Assembly (NCBI GenBank): GCA_021734745.1
Contig: JAIPIK010000001.1
Location: forward strand, 1 to 64,000
Direction: 5' to 3'
DNA length: 64,000 bases
Source of the DNA: Candidatus Altimarinota bacterium
Lineage (GTDB): Bacteria > Patescibacteriota > Minisyncoccia > Phycocordibacterales > UBA5272
The notes under the pieces are model-generated. The model had not been told where the DNA came from and searched no databases. It saw nothing but the letters and a program-made list of their open reading frames with translations. A program made the position numbers and the translations under genes. Shown here piece by piece: positions 33,047 to 41,266 of the stretch; positions within the stretch are counted from its first letter, which is position 1, and each line of letters starts with the position of its first letter.

Positions 33047-33162
33047 GTCGAGATAGACTGTGATGATGTGTAGGATAAGGCTGAGGCTGTGAAGTGTTGT
33101 CGCTAGATGACATGGAGCCACCCTTGAAATAGGCCTCTTTATCGAAGTCTTTCTATCTTGAC
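33047..33162 (+). ncRNA. free-standing copy of the 23S rRNA L1-stalk region
   Basis: About 85 bases (33060-33145) align closely with E. coli 23S rRNA around helices 76-78, the uL1-binding stalk. They share GATGTGTAGGATA, TGAAGTGT, CATGGAGCC and CCTTGAAATA. The helices are kept by compensatory changes: H76 is AGGCT/GGCCT here against GGUGG/CCACC, and H78 is TGTTGTC/GATGACA around loop GCTA. The element is closed by its own 10-bp helix (33047-33056 with 33153-33162) plus ACT/AGT. No other rRNA sequence is nearby. tRNA-Trp begins 6 bases later and is probably cotranscribed, so processing of the tRNA 5' end would release this ~115-nt RNA. Function unknown: uL1 decoy, regulator, or remnant. Confidence 0.82.
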
Positions 33163-33168
33163 TTCTTT

Positions 33169-33242
33169 GGGCCTATAGTTTAGTGGCAGAACAACGGCCT
33201 CCAAATCCGTTGGTCGAGGTTCGATTCCTCGTGGGCCCGCCA
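33169..33242 (+). tRNA. tRNA-Trp(CCA), CCA end encoded
   Basis: Acceptor GGGCCTA (33169-33175) pairs with TGGGCCC (33232-33238, one G-T pair); discriminator G, then encoded CCA at 33240-33242. Anticodon loop CTCCAAA gives CCA (reads UGG). T arm CGAGGTTCGATTCCTCG is perfect. The last anticodon-stem pair is C-T, a mismatch. Confidence 0.95.
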
Positions 33243-33245
33243 AGT

Positions 33246-33286
33246 CGTTTAGGTTCTGGTGCTCGATGAGCTTAGAAAACTAAACG
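33246..33286 (+). ncRNA. 3' hairpin of the stalk/tRNA-Trp transcript
   Basis: CGTTTAG (33246-33252) with CTAAACG (33280-33286), enclosing GCTC-GAT-GAGC (33261-33271). It lies between tRNA-Trp and the terminator and may protect or guide processing of the 3' side. Confidence 0.45.
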
Positions 33287-33295
33287 AAGAAAGAA

Positions 33296-33332
33296 AACAT
33301 AAAAACTACTCGGACGGAGTAGTTTTTATGTT
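33296..33332 (+). terminator. intrinsic terminator of the RNA operon
   Basis: 16-bp arms 33296-33311 and 33317-33332, loop GGACG, T-rich end. Confidence 0.9.
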
Positions 33333-33379
33333 TTACTTATCTTCAAAAAAACTCCTAAAAATGGTATTATATTAAAATA

Positions 33380-35947
33380 ATGAAAAAAGAAGCTTCAGCT
33401 AGAATAAAGATAAATAAACTCTTAGAAGAATCTGGCTGGAGATTTGAGAGTGATAGTAACGGCCTTTTAAATATAGAACTAGAGCCTGGTGTAATTCTTT
33501 CTGAAATGGGAGATGACTTCGAGAATGTTTCCAAAGGATATATTGATTTTCTACTTCTAGATGTAGATGGAAGACCTCTTGTTGTTGTGGAGGCAAAAAA
33601 AGAGTCAATTGATCCACTTTCAGCAAAAGAACAAGCACGAAATTATGCTCGTAATGTAAATGCTCGTTTCGTAATTCTTTCTAATGGTAATCTTCATTAT
33701 TTCTGGGACACCAAGCATGGTAATCCTGATACTATCTCTCGTTTTCCAACGCAAGATTCTATAACACAATACGAAAAGTACACTCCAAATCCTCAAGAAT
33801 TAGGTAATACAAATGTAGATGAAAACTACATTGTAGAATCACAAATGCCATCATATGCAAATGATCCTGATTTTCAAGACGAATCAAAACGTCAAGATTT
33901 TTTGCGTAACAATAATCTTAAACAGATGCGACCGTATCAAATAGCGTCAATAAAAGCATTGCAGTCAGCCGCTCTTGAGAATAAGAATAGATTTCTTTTT
34001 GAAATGGCAACAGGAACTGGGAAGACTCTTACATCTTCTGCTGTAATAAAGCTATTTCTAAAGTCAGGTAATGCACGACGTGTGTTATTCCTCGTTGATC
34101 GACTTGAACTTGAAGATCAGGCTCATAAAGCCTTCAAGCAATATCTAGGAAAAGATTATACAACTGTTATTTATAAAGACAGTCCTGATTCATGGAGAAA
34201 TGCACAGATTGTTGTTTCCACTATTCAAACATTCATGTCTGGAGATAGATATAAGAAAGAATTTTCACCAACTGATTTCGAGCTTGTTATTTCAGATGAA
34301 GCACATCGCTCTATTGGTGGTAATAGTCGTGCAGTGTTTGAGTATTTTGTTGGTTATAAGTTAGGGCTAACAGCAACACCAAAAGATTATTTGAGAGGGT
34401 TCGACGGAGAGGGTGCAGATACACAACGAGAATTTGAGCGTAGACAATTGCTTGATACATACAAAACATTTGGATGTGAACCAAGCAAACCAACATTTAG
34501 TTATGACTTACTTTCAGGGGTGAAAGATGGTTTCCTTATTAATCCTGTTGTAGTAGATGCTCGTACAGAGATTACCACTGGATTACTTTCAACAGATGGT
34601 TACGCAGTCCATTCTACGACAGTAGAAGGAGAAACAATTAACGAAGTATTTAATGAACGTCACTATGAGAAGAAATTCTTTAATGAAGAAACAAATATTG
34701 CTATGTGTAAGGCTTTTTTGGATAACGGATTCTATGATCCTATTGCCAAGAAATATGGTGTAGATCTTTTTGGTAAATCTATTATTTTCTGTGTATCACA
34801 AAAGCATGCATCTCGTGTTACAAACATCTTAAACAAGTTAGCTTTTGAAAAATGGCCACAGCAATATAATGAGTCAGATTTTGCAGTCCAAGTCACATCA
34901 CTTGTTGCAAGTGCTCAACAAATGACCATCAACTTTTCTAATAATATGCTTAATGGAAAAGTAAAAAGACCTCAAGGATATGATTCTAGTAAAACTCGTG
35001 TAGCAGTTACTGTTGGAATGATGACAACCGGATATGACTGTCAGGATATTCTTAACCTCGCTCTCATGCGACCAGTATTTAGTCCTTCAGAATTCGTGCA
35101 GATGAAAGGAAGAGGAACACGAAAGTATCGATTTGAATATACAGATTACAATAATCAAGAAACAGTAGTAGAGCTAAAAGAACATTTTAAATTCTTTGAT
35201 TTCTTTGCTACGTGTGAATATTTTGAAAATGAGTTCAAATATGACGAAAAAATAAAGTTACCAAAAATACAGAAGATAACAGAAGTAGACGCTACAACAG
35301 GACAACCTACTACAGATAGTTCACAAGGTGAATTCGTAGATGAGAATGGTGTGAAGATTTTCAAGGGTCCTATAGACTTAGCAACACAAGATGATATTAC
35401 ATCTGTGAAAGAATCACATGTTGGACAAGAAGGAATGCGTATAGATCGTGAAGGGTTTAGGCGTGCTGTAGAAGAGGATATTTTGACCAACGAAACATTG
35501 AAGAGTATGTGGAATAATGGAGATGTTGCAGGAGCAGAAGATTATACTAAGACAAATATTTTCGATAAGCCGAATCACTTCCTTAATCTGCAAGGAATAC
35601 GAAAAGCATTTAATGTTGATCGTCGTATAACTGTTCGTGAATTTTTACAGGTAGCTTTCGGACAAAAGGATGGGTTTGAATCTAAGGATGAATTACTTGA
35701 ATCAGAATGGAACAAGTTCACAGAAATAAATCCTGTAGATCAAGAACATTATGCACCAGTAAAGAGTTTCTTCAAGGCATATATTGTTGATCCTCAAGTA
35801 CGTGAGATTATAGATACCAAACAACTTGCACAACTCCACTTTTGTCCATCATTTGATTTCGAGGAGTACGAGCAATTAAATGGTTTCAAGGCAATGGTTC
35901 CCACATATATCAAGGACTACGTATCGCTTAATACTTTTATGAATTAA
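33380..35947 (+). CDS. hsdR: type I restriction enzyme, HsdR subunit
   Basis: 855 residues. The N-terminal PD-(D/E)xK nuclease has YIDFLLLDVDGRPLVVVEAKK; the SF2 translocase has Walker A MATGTGKTLTSS (~212), SDEAHRS (~310) and GRGTRKYR (~575); the C-terminal ~200 residues are the helical complex-binding part. It cuts unmodified DNA after translocation. TATTAT ends 9 bases before the ATG. The fused HsdM-HsdS gene follows by 4 bases. It begins just after the tRNA-Trp operon. Confidence 0.95.
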   Translation: MKKEASARIKINKLLEESGWRFESDSNGLLNIELEPGVILSEMGDDFENVSKGYIDFLLLDVDGRPLVVVEAKKESIDPLSAKEQARNYARNVNARFVILSNGNLHYFWDTKHGNPDTISRFPTQDSITQYEKYTPNPQELGNTNVDENYIVESQMPSYANDPDFQDESKRQDFLRNNNLKQMRPYQIASIKALQSAALENKNRFLFEMATGTGKTLTSSAVIKLFLKSGNARRVLFLVDRLELEDQAHKAFKQYLGKDYTTVIYKDSPDSWRNAQIVVSTIQTFMSGDRYKKEFSPTDFELVISDEAHRSIGGNSRAVFEYFVGYKLGLTATPKDYLRGFDGEGADTQREFERRQLLDTYKTFGCEPSKPTFSYDLLSGVKDGFLINPVVVDARTEITTGLLSTDGYAVHSTTVEGETINEVFNERHYEKKFFNEETNIAMCKAFLDNGFYDPIAKKYGVDLFGKSIIFCVSQKHASRVTNILNKLAFEKWPQQYNESDFAVQVTSLVASAQQMTINFSNNMLNGKVKRPQGYDSSKTRVAVTVGMMTTGYDCQDILNLALMRPVFSPSEFVQMKGRGTRKYRFEYTDYNNQETVVELKEHFKFFDFFATCEYFENEFKYDEKIKLPKIQKITEVDATTGQPTTDSSQGEFVDENGVKIFKGPIDLATQDDITSVKESHVGQEGMRIDREGFRRAVEEDILTNETLKSMWNNGDVAGAEDYTKTNIFDKPNHFLNLQGIRKAFNVDRRITVREFLQVAFGQKDGFESKDELLESEWNKFTEINPVDQEHYAPVKSFFKAYIVDPQVREIIDTKQLAQLHFCPSFDFEEYEQLNGFKAMVPTYIKDYVSLNTFMN

Positions 35948-35951
35948 CATT

Positions 35952-38432
35952 ATGAATGCAGAAACAAAACGCCACATAGATGCAGCTCGCCAAGTGCTTG
36001 TAGGGGTAGTGCCGAATCCAGCATCACAAATAGACCAAATCACTAATGCTCTTATTTATAAGTTCATGGATGATATGGATCAATCAGCTATCAAGCAAGG
36101 TGGTGAGCCATCGTTCTTTACTGGTGACCTCAAGGACTATGCGTGGACTCGTCTTATGGATACTCGTATAGGGAATCAAGAGCGAATGAATATATATAGT
36201 GAAGCCCTTGTGAAGTTCTCTGAGTCCAAGCAATTGCCACAGCTATTTCGTGAGATTTTTAAATCTGCATTCTTGCCATATCGTAGCCCTGAAGTATTAG
36301 GGTTATTCTTAAAAGAAATAGACTACTTCGACTACTCTCATCCTGAAGAGCTTGGGAATGCTTACGAATACCTTTTGTCTATTATGTCCTCACAAGGAGA
36401 TGCGGGTCAGTTCCGTACACCACGACATATTATTGACTTCATTGTTAATATTATTAACCCTACAGCTGAAGATAAAGTGTTAGACCCTGCATGTGGCACT
36501 GGAGGTTTCTTAGTAAGTGCTTATAAACATATTGCGGAACAACACGATGGAAAGAATTCTGATGGATCAAAAAATAAAGAGAAACCACTAACGCCTGACC
36601 AGCGTAAGAATCTAATGAGTAACTTTGAAGGATATGATATAGACCCTGGAATGGTACGTATAGCACAAGTGAATATGTATCTGCATCAGTTCAAGAACCC
36701 AAAGATTTATAACTATGATTCTCTTTCTATGGATGAAAGGTGGAATGATAAGTTTGATGTAATACTGGCTAATCCTCCTTTTATGTCACCAAAAGGCGGA
36801 GTGAGTACTCATAATAAGTTCAGTATTAACGCTACTCGGTCCGAAGTATTGTTCGTGGACTACATCATGAACCATCTTAAACCAAAAGGTAAAGCAGGTA
36901 TTATCGTACCTGAAGGAATTATTTTCCAGTCTGGTACATCACACAAGCAATTACGAAAGAATCTTGTTAATGATGGGTTGTATGCTGTTGTTAGTTTACC
37001 AGCAGGAGTGTTTCAGCCATACAGTGGAGTAAAAACTAGTATCTTGCTTTTTAATAACGAGCTTGCAAAACAGAGTAAAGAAATTTTGTTTGTAAAAGTA
37101 GAGAATGATGGTTTTGGTCTTGGTGCTCAAAGAAGAACATCTACTAAGAATGACCTACCAGAAGTATTAGAGATTTTGAATAAGTGGAATAGTAACAAAA
37201 AGGTAGAAAATGTAAATGTTCTATATGTAGAAAAGACAAAAATTGCAGAAACAGATGACTATAACCTTTCTGGTGACCGATATCGTACAGCGATTGATTA
37301 CTCTAATGTCAAATGGTCAATGGTTTCATTGGGTGATGTTTGTGACTTACATAGGGGTGTTGTTTATTCAAAATCAGACGAAGTACTCAGTGATGGTTAT
37401 GGAATACTGCGCGCAAACAATATTTCATTAGATAGTGGTTTAATTTTGGATGATGTTAAATTAATTTCAAAAAATCTTAAACTGAAAGAGGTCCAAAAAT
37501 TTAAGGCAGGCGATATTTTCATTTGTCTTGCCAGTGGCAGCAAAGATCATATAGGGAAAGTAGCATATATCAAAGAAGATACTGATTTTTATTTTGGGGG
37601 CTTTATGGGAGCAGTAAGAATTAAAAATGGGACAATCGATTCCCGGTTCCTTTTTTCTTTGCTTAAAGATCAAAAATTCAATGATTTTTTGCGTCAAGAA
37701 ATTAGTGGTGCAAACATAAATAATCTTAATTCTGGCATTCTTTCTAGATACAAAATCCCTCTTCCTCCTCTTGATGTCCAAGAGAAAATTGTTGCTGAAA
37801 TAGATAGTTACCAAAATATCATCACTGGTGCCAAGCAAATCACCAACAACTGGAAGCCTTTAATTGATATTGACCCAACATGGGAAAAAGTAAAATTGGG
37901 TACTGTGTGTGGATATGCTGGAGGGACTCAACCACCAAAATCAACATTTGTAGATAATCCCAAAGAGGGTTATGTTAGATTGCTCCAGATTAGAGATTAT
38001 AAGTCAGACAAAAATGCTACATATATTTCTACTTCTGTGCGTCATAAAACCTGTAATGAAAACGATATAATGATTGGTAGATATGGTCCACCAGTTTTTC
38101 AAATTTTGCGTGGTAAAGCCGGGGCCTATAATGTAGCACTAATGAAGTGTCTACCTGATAACAGTAAAATTACTAATGACTGGTTATATTATTTCCTAGT
38201 ATCTGACTCCGTTCAGGAGAAAATAATTTCCTTATCAGGTAGGGTCAGACAGTCAGGTGTAAATCCTGCGGATTTAGATGAGTTAGTAATTCCTCTTCCT
38301 GTTCTTGAAATTCAAAAACAAATAGTAGAACGTGTAAAAGTTGAGCATTCTCTTGTAGAAGGTAATAATAAATTAGTCGAAATCTACGAACAAAAAATAA
38401 GAGAAACCTTAGCAAAACTTTGGGAACAATAA
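35952..38432 (+). CDS. hsdM: fused HsdM-HsdS type I modification/specificity protein
   Basis: 826 residues joining two normally separate subunits. Residues ~1-440 are the N6-adenine methylase: a helical HsdM N-domain, SAM motif DPACGTGGFLVSAY (~178) and catalytic NPPF (~273). From ~452 come two target-recognition domains, each opening in S-subunit style (KWSMVSLGDVCDLHRG and TWEKVKLGTVCGYAGG at ~642) and ending in a coiled coil (PPLDVQEKIVAEID, PVLEIQKQIVERV). With HsdR at 33380 it forms a complete type I system in two genes. The recognition sequence cannot be read from the TRDs. Confidence 0.93.
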   Translation: MNAETKRHIDAARQVLVGVVPNPASQIDQITNALIYKFMDDMDQSAIKQGGEPSFFTGDLKDYAWTRLMDTRIGNQERMNIYSEALVKFSESKQLPQLFREIFKSAFLPYRSPEVLGLFLKEIDYFDYSHPEELGNAYEYLLSIMSSQGDAGQFRTPRHIIDFIVNIINPTAEDKVLDPACGTGGFLVSAYKHIAEQHDGKNSDGSKNKEKPLTPDQRKNLMSNFEGYDIDPGMVRIAQVNMYLHQFKNPKIYNYDSLSMDERWNDKFDVILANPPFMSPKGGVSTHNKFSINATRSEVLFVDYIMNHLKPKGKAGIIVPEGIIFQSGTSHKQLRKNLVNDGLYAVVSLPAGVFQPYSGVKTSILLFNNELAKQSKEILFVKVENDGFGLGAQRRTSTKNDLPEVLEILNKWNSNKKVENVNVLYVEKTKIAETDDYNLSGDRYRTAIDYSNVKWSMVSLGDVCDLHRGVVYSKSDEVLSDGYGILRANNISLDSGLILDDVKLISKNLKLKEVQKFKAGDIFICLASGSKDHIGKVAYIKEDTDFYFGGFMGAVRIKNGTIDSRFLFSLLKDQKFNDFLRQEISGANINNLNSGILSRYKIPLPPLDVQEKIVAEIDSYQNIITGAKQITNNWKPLIDIDPTWEKVKLGTVCGYAGGTQPPKSTFVDNPKEGYVRLLQIRDYKSDKNATYISTSVRHKTCNENDIMIGRYGPPVFQILRGKAGAYNVALMKCLPDNSKITNDWLYYFLVSDSVQEKIISLSGRVRQSGVNPADLDELVIPLPVLEIQKQIVERVKVEHSLVEGNNKLVEIYEQKIRETLAKLWEQ

Positions 38433-38435
38433 AAT

Positions 38436-38639
38436 ATGAAATCAGAAGAAAAAATATTTTTAGTTTTAGAAAGAATTAAAAGCAAGGTCGACATTGCTCC
38501 TTCTGGTTCTGCGATTAACTATCGTGCAGGTGAAGAAGTCAAAGAGCTTGGTGCAGAAGATGAGATTCTTATATTGAATAAATTAGCTGAAGAAGGTGTT
38601 ATTAATGTCGTGAGTAATTATGCTTCTGATTATATATAA
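38436..38639 (+). CDS. small winged-helix-like protein upstream of a HEPN gene
   Basis: 67 residues, helical with a short beta end (EEGVINVVSN), resembling half of a winged helix; not firmly recognised. It starts 3 bases after hsdM-S and ends 3 bases before the Ymh/HEPN gene, in the same reading frame, with a single TAA between them. It could be the N-terminal domain of that protein split by a stop, or a small partner of it. Confidence 0.6.
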   Translation: MKSEEKIFLVLERIKSKVDIAPSGSAINYRAGEEVKELGAEDEILILNKLAEEGVINVVSNYASDYI

Positions 38640-38642
38640 AAT

Positions 38643-39128
38643 ATGAAATACAAAGGATTTATATTTAATATCAAACCGAACAAAGTCGCTTTTGAAGAAG
38701 CTTTCTTAAAGTATTCGACTTCAGTATCACTAAATGAAAATGTTGTTATAGAAGTAGATAAACTTTTTGGAATTCATTCCGAAATACAAACTAAATGTTT
38801 ATCATTATATCAATCAGGTGCTCACGCAGAAGCTGTAGAAAAAAGTTTTAAAGTAGTAAAAGATAAATTGCGAGCTTTAACTGGGCATGAATCTGGTTCT
38901 GATGCTTTTGGTAAAGGTAAGTTGCATATAAAAGGTGCTGCCGCATTAAATGTTGACGATGATTTCAATAAGGCAGTTCAGTTTTTAACTATGGCAATTG
39001 ATATGTTTAGAAATGAAAAAAGCCACACATCAGACGCAAAGATTGAAGACCCTGTAAGATCTTACCAGTACTTAGCCATGAGTAGTTTGGCTCTGTCTCT
39101 GTTAGAAAATTCAGAAATAATTAAGTAA
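38643..39128 (+). CDS. HEPN-type Ymh-family protein (TIGR02391)
   Basis: 161 residues resembling the Ymh family: HSEIQTKCLSLYQSGAHAEAVEKSF, a middle block ending KGAAALNVDD, and RNEKSHTSDAKIEDPVRSYQYLAMSSLAL. The RNEKSH segment fits the R-x4-H motif of HEPN ribonucleases, several of which are toxins or abortive-infection effectors. It sits directly downstream of the type I system, a common place for such effectors. Ribonuclease activity is inferred, not shown. Confidence 0.75.
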   Translation: MKYKGFIFNIKPNKVAFEEAFLKYSTSVSLNENVVIEVDKLFGIHSEIQTKCLSLYQSGAHAEAVEKSFKVVKDKLRALTGHESGSDAFGKGKLHIKGAAALNVDDDFNKAVQFLTMAIDMFRNEKSHTSDAKIEDPVRSYQYLAMSSLALSLLENSEIIK

Positions 39129-39132
39129 AATC

Positions 39133-39834
39133 ATGTTCCTTTCTATTTTTTCATATCTTTCACTTCGGTATGAAAATGAAGAAGATCAAAAATATATTGA
39201 GGGTCTTATTGAGCAGTTTCGTAAAGCCCAGGAAAATGGTTCGTTCCATTTAGCCCTCTTTGCTTACCATTTGCTCTTTATGATTTTTATATATCAAACA
39301 ATATATAAAGCAAAATTATGGAAACTGGAACAGTTTTCTCTCGCTTTCACAATTTCTCCGGCAGATAAAAAAAAGCAATACACAGAAACATCTACTGTTT
39401 ATGCTTTTGTAGAAATACCAGAAAGGACTATTTTTACCCTACTTTCTTTATTCCAAGAGTGTGAAAATACCATTTCAAAATGTAAGAAAATTATTGATTA
39501 TCGTAACAATAATCTTGGCCATGCTACTCCTTATATCGTTTCTGAAGGTGAATTTGAAAATAAGATAGAAGAGTATGACCAAGTAGCTTTTGAAATTCAC
39601 AAGCTAACTCATACTGAGTTAGCAAATATATTCGATAAATATTTCGCTTCCATTGATTCAGAAGTCGATCAAACAAAAGACGACATAGAACTTAATTTGA
39701 TTGTTCCAAATAGACTAAGTGATAAAGATCTCGAATCGTTTGCTTCTGAATGTTTAATAGTTCCAGATTTCAAAAAGAAACAAGCTTCAAAAATACTTAA
39801 AGATTATTTTGGTGTATCTGTTGAACTAGCTTAA
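39133..39834 (+). CDS. second HEPN-like protein
   Basis: 233 residues, helical, with a hydrophobic segment near 40-57 (LALFAYHLLFMIFIYQTIY). RNNNLGHATPY (~130) fits the HEPN R-x(4-6)-H pattern. I do not recognise the family otherwise. It starts 4 bases after the Ymh-type gene and overlaps the convergent serine recombinase by 9 bases. With the upstream gene it may form a two-component HEPN module guarding the restriction system. Confidence 0.6.
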   Translation: MFLSIFSYLSLRYENEEDQKYIEGLIEQFRKAQENGSFHLALFAYHLLFMIFIYQTIYKAKLWKLEQFSLAFTISPADKKKQYTETSTVYAFVEIPERTIFTLLSLFQECENTISKCKKIIDYRNNNLGHATPYIVSEGEFENKIEEYDQVAFEIHKLTHTELANIFDKYFASIDSEVDQTKDDIELNLIVPNRLSDKDLESFASECLIVPDFKKKQASKILKDYFGVSVELA

Positions 39835-41148
39835 GCTGATTACTTTATTCTTAAGTAGTATCTTACTCTTAAAACATCCTAACAGTTCTCTTTTTTCTAA
39901 GTCACTTCCTTCTTTGAGGATATACTTAGCATAGTTACGAATATCTACGTCTTTAATCTTGATTTGCTTCGTATCTCCTAAAACGCTTCTCTGGAAGCTC
40001 TTAATCCTTTCAACTTCAGTTCGTATCTTTTCTTTCATTCCTATCTCATCTAGGTCAATTTTATCGAGTAGTTCTTGAAATTGTTTTATAAGTTCATCTT
40101 CATTGGTATAACCACACTTACAGTTCTTATCTTTAGACTTTGTGCATGCATAATAGACATAACGATGAACATTACCGTTCATCTGTTTCTTTATCTTTTC
40201 ATCGGCTGTAATACCAGAACCACATAGTCCACAAGTCATTAGTTTAGTGAAAGCAAATTCTCTGTTATTAAATTCAGTTCTTGTGACCTGTCTAGTTAAT
40301 TGAGCCTGTACCTGATCATAAAGTTCTTTAGTAATGAGTGGTTTATGACTACCTTTGTACCAGTTACCACTTTTCCTCGGATACTCAAATTCTCCATAGT
40401 AAAAAGTATTCTTTAAAAGTAAATTAATGTTTCCTAAACTAAGATGTTTCTTTCCATATGAAGTTCTAAAATTAAGATCAAATTTAAGCCAATGATACAC
40501 CTTTAAACAACTCACTTTATCATAAGCAATTTTCTCAAACATTTCTTTAATGATATGACCTCTATCTGGATCAATATACGTTTGGCACTTTCTATCCATT
40601 CTATTTTCTTTTAAATATCCAGTAGGGGCAGGACATGGCCATAAACCCATTTCAACTCTAGTTCTTAGTCCTCGTTTTACGTTTACACTTTTGTTATCAT
40701 TCTCTAGTTTTGCTTGAGAACATAAAATCATGAGTAAAAACTTTTCGTTAGGTGAATTACTAAATGTTTGTCCATATGTTCGTATTTGAAAAAGTAACTG
40801 TTGATCCATAAGATCTACTATTGAACCTAAGTCACCTGCATTTCTACTAATTCTTGAAGCGTCCCATGCTAAGATTCCATTAAACCTTCCTCTTTTAATA
40901 TCTTCTAGTATTTCTTTAAAAACTGGTCGTTGTCCTGAATCTTTAGCAGAATGAGATTCTCGTCTGATGTCTACAATTTCTAAACCTTCTCTTTCTGCTA
41001 ATCTAAGCATTTCTTTAATTTGAGAATCAATAGAAAGAATTTGTCTTTCTTCTGATTCGGTACTTTTTCTACTATACAAAACATATTTCATTTTTTGAAT
41101 AGGTAAAGCTACCATATTGCCCATAAGTCCAAATGTTTGTTGTTCCAT
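39826..41148 (-). CDS. large serine recombinase / integrase
   Basis: Up to 440 residues. The resolvase domain starts YVLYSRKSTESEERQ (catalytic Ser26), with LAWDASRISRNAGDLG; then a recombinase domain with GTRPAP-like PAPTGYLKE, and a zinc ribbon (CGLCGSG and later CTKSKDKNCKCG). It moves DNA by site-specific recombination and is probably the integrase of the island. A minus-strand TATAAT abuts the first ATG, so translation may begin at one of the internal ATGs at 41124, 41115 or 41091. Confidence 0.92.
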   Translation of the reverse strand: MEQQTFGLMGNMVALPIQKMKYVLYSRKSTESEERQILSIDSQIKEMLRLAEREGLEIVDIRRESHSAKDSGQRPVFKEILEDIKRGRFNGILAWDASRISRNAGDLGSIVDLMDQQLLFQIRTYGQTFSNSPNEKFLLMILCSQAKLENDNKSVNVKRGLRTRVEMGLWPCPAPTGYLKENRMDRKCQTYIDPDRGHIIKEMFEKIAYDKVSCLKVYHWLKFDLNFRTSYGKKHLSLGNINLLLKNTFYYGEFEYPRKSGNWYKGSHKPLITKELYDQVQAQLTRQVTRTEFNNREFAFTKLMTCGLCGSGITADEKIKKQMNGNVHRYVYYACTKSKDKNCKCGYTNEDELIKQFQELLDKIDLDEIGMKEKIRTEVERIKSFQRSVLGDTKQIKIKDVDIRNYAKYILKEGSDLEKRELLGCFKSKILLKNKVISLS

Positions 41149-41175
41149 ATTATATTAATGACAGAACCATAATCC

Positions 41176-41192
41176 CTGCATAGTCTATGCAG
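41176..41192. repeat. 17-bp near-perfect palindrome beside the recombinase gene
   Basis: CTGCATAG-T-CTATGCAG, 28 bases upstream of the recombinase start. Could be a recombinase binding half-site pair, an operator or a small hairpin. Confidence 0.5.
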
Positions 41193-41231
41193 AACTAAAA
41201 AAGGCGACATTGTGAGAGTAAATAAAAAGCC

Positions 41232-41260
41232 TTAGCAAAAGACCTTTTATGCGATATAAT
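41232..41260 (+). promoter_or_regulatory. promoter of the structured leader
   Basis: TTAGCA (41232-41237), exactly 17 bp, TATAAT (41255-41260); predicted RNA start at ~41267. Confidence 0.7.
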
Positions 41261-41266
41261 CAATAG

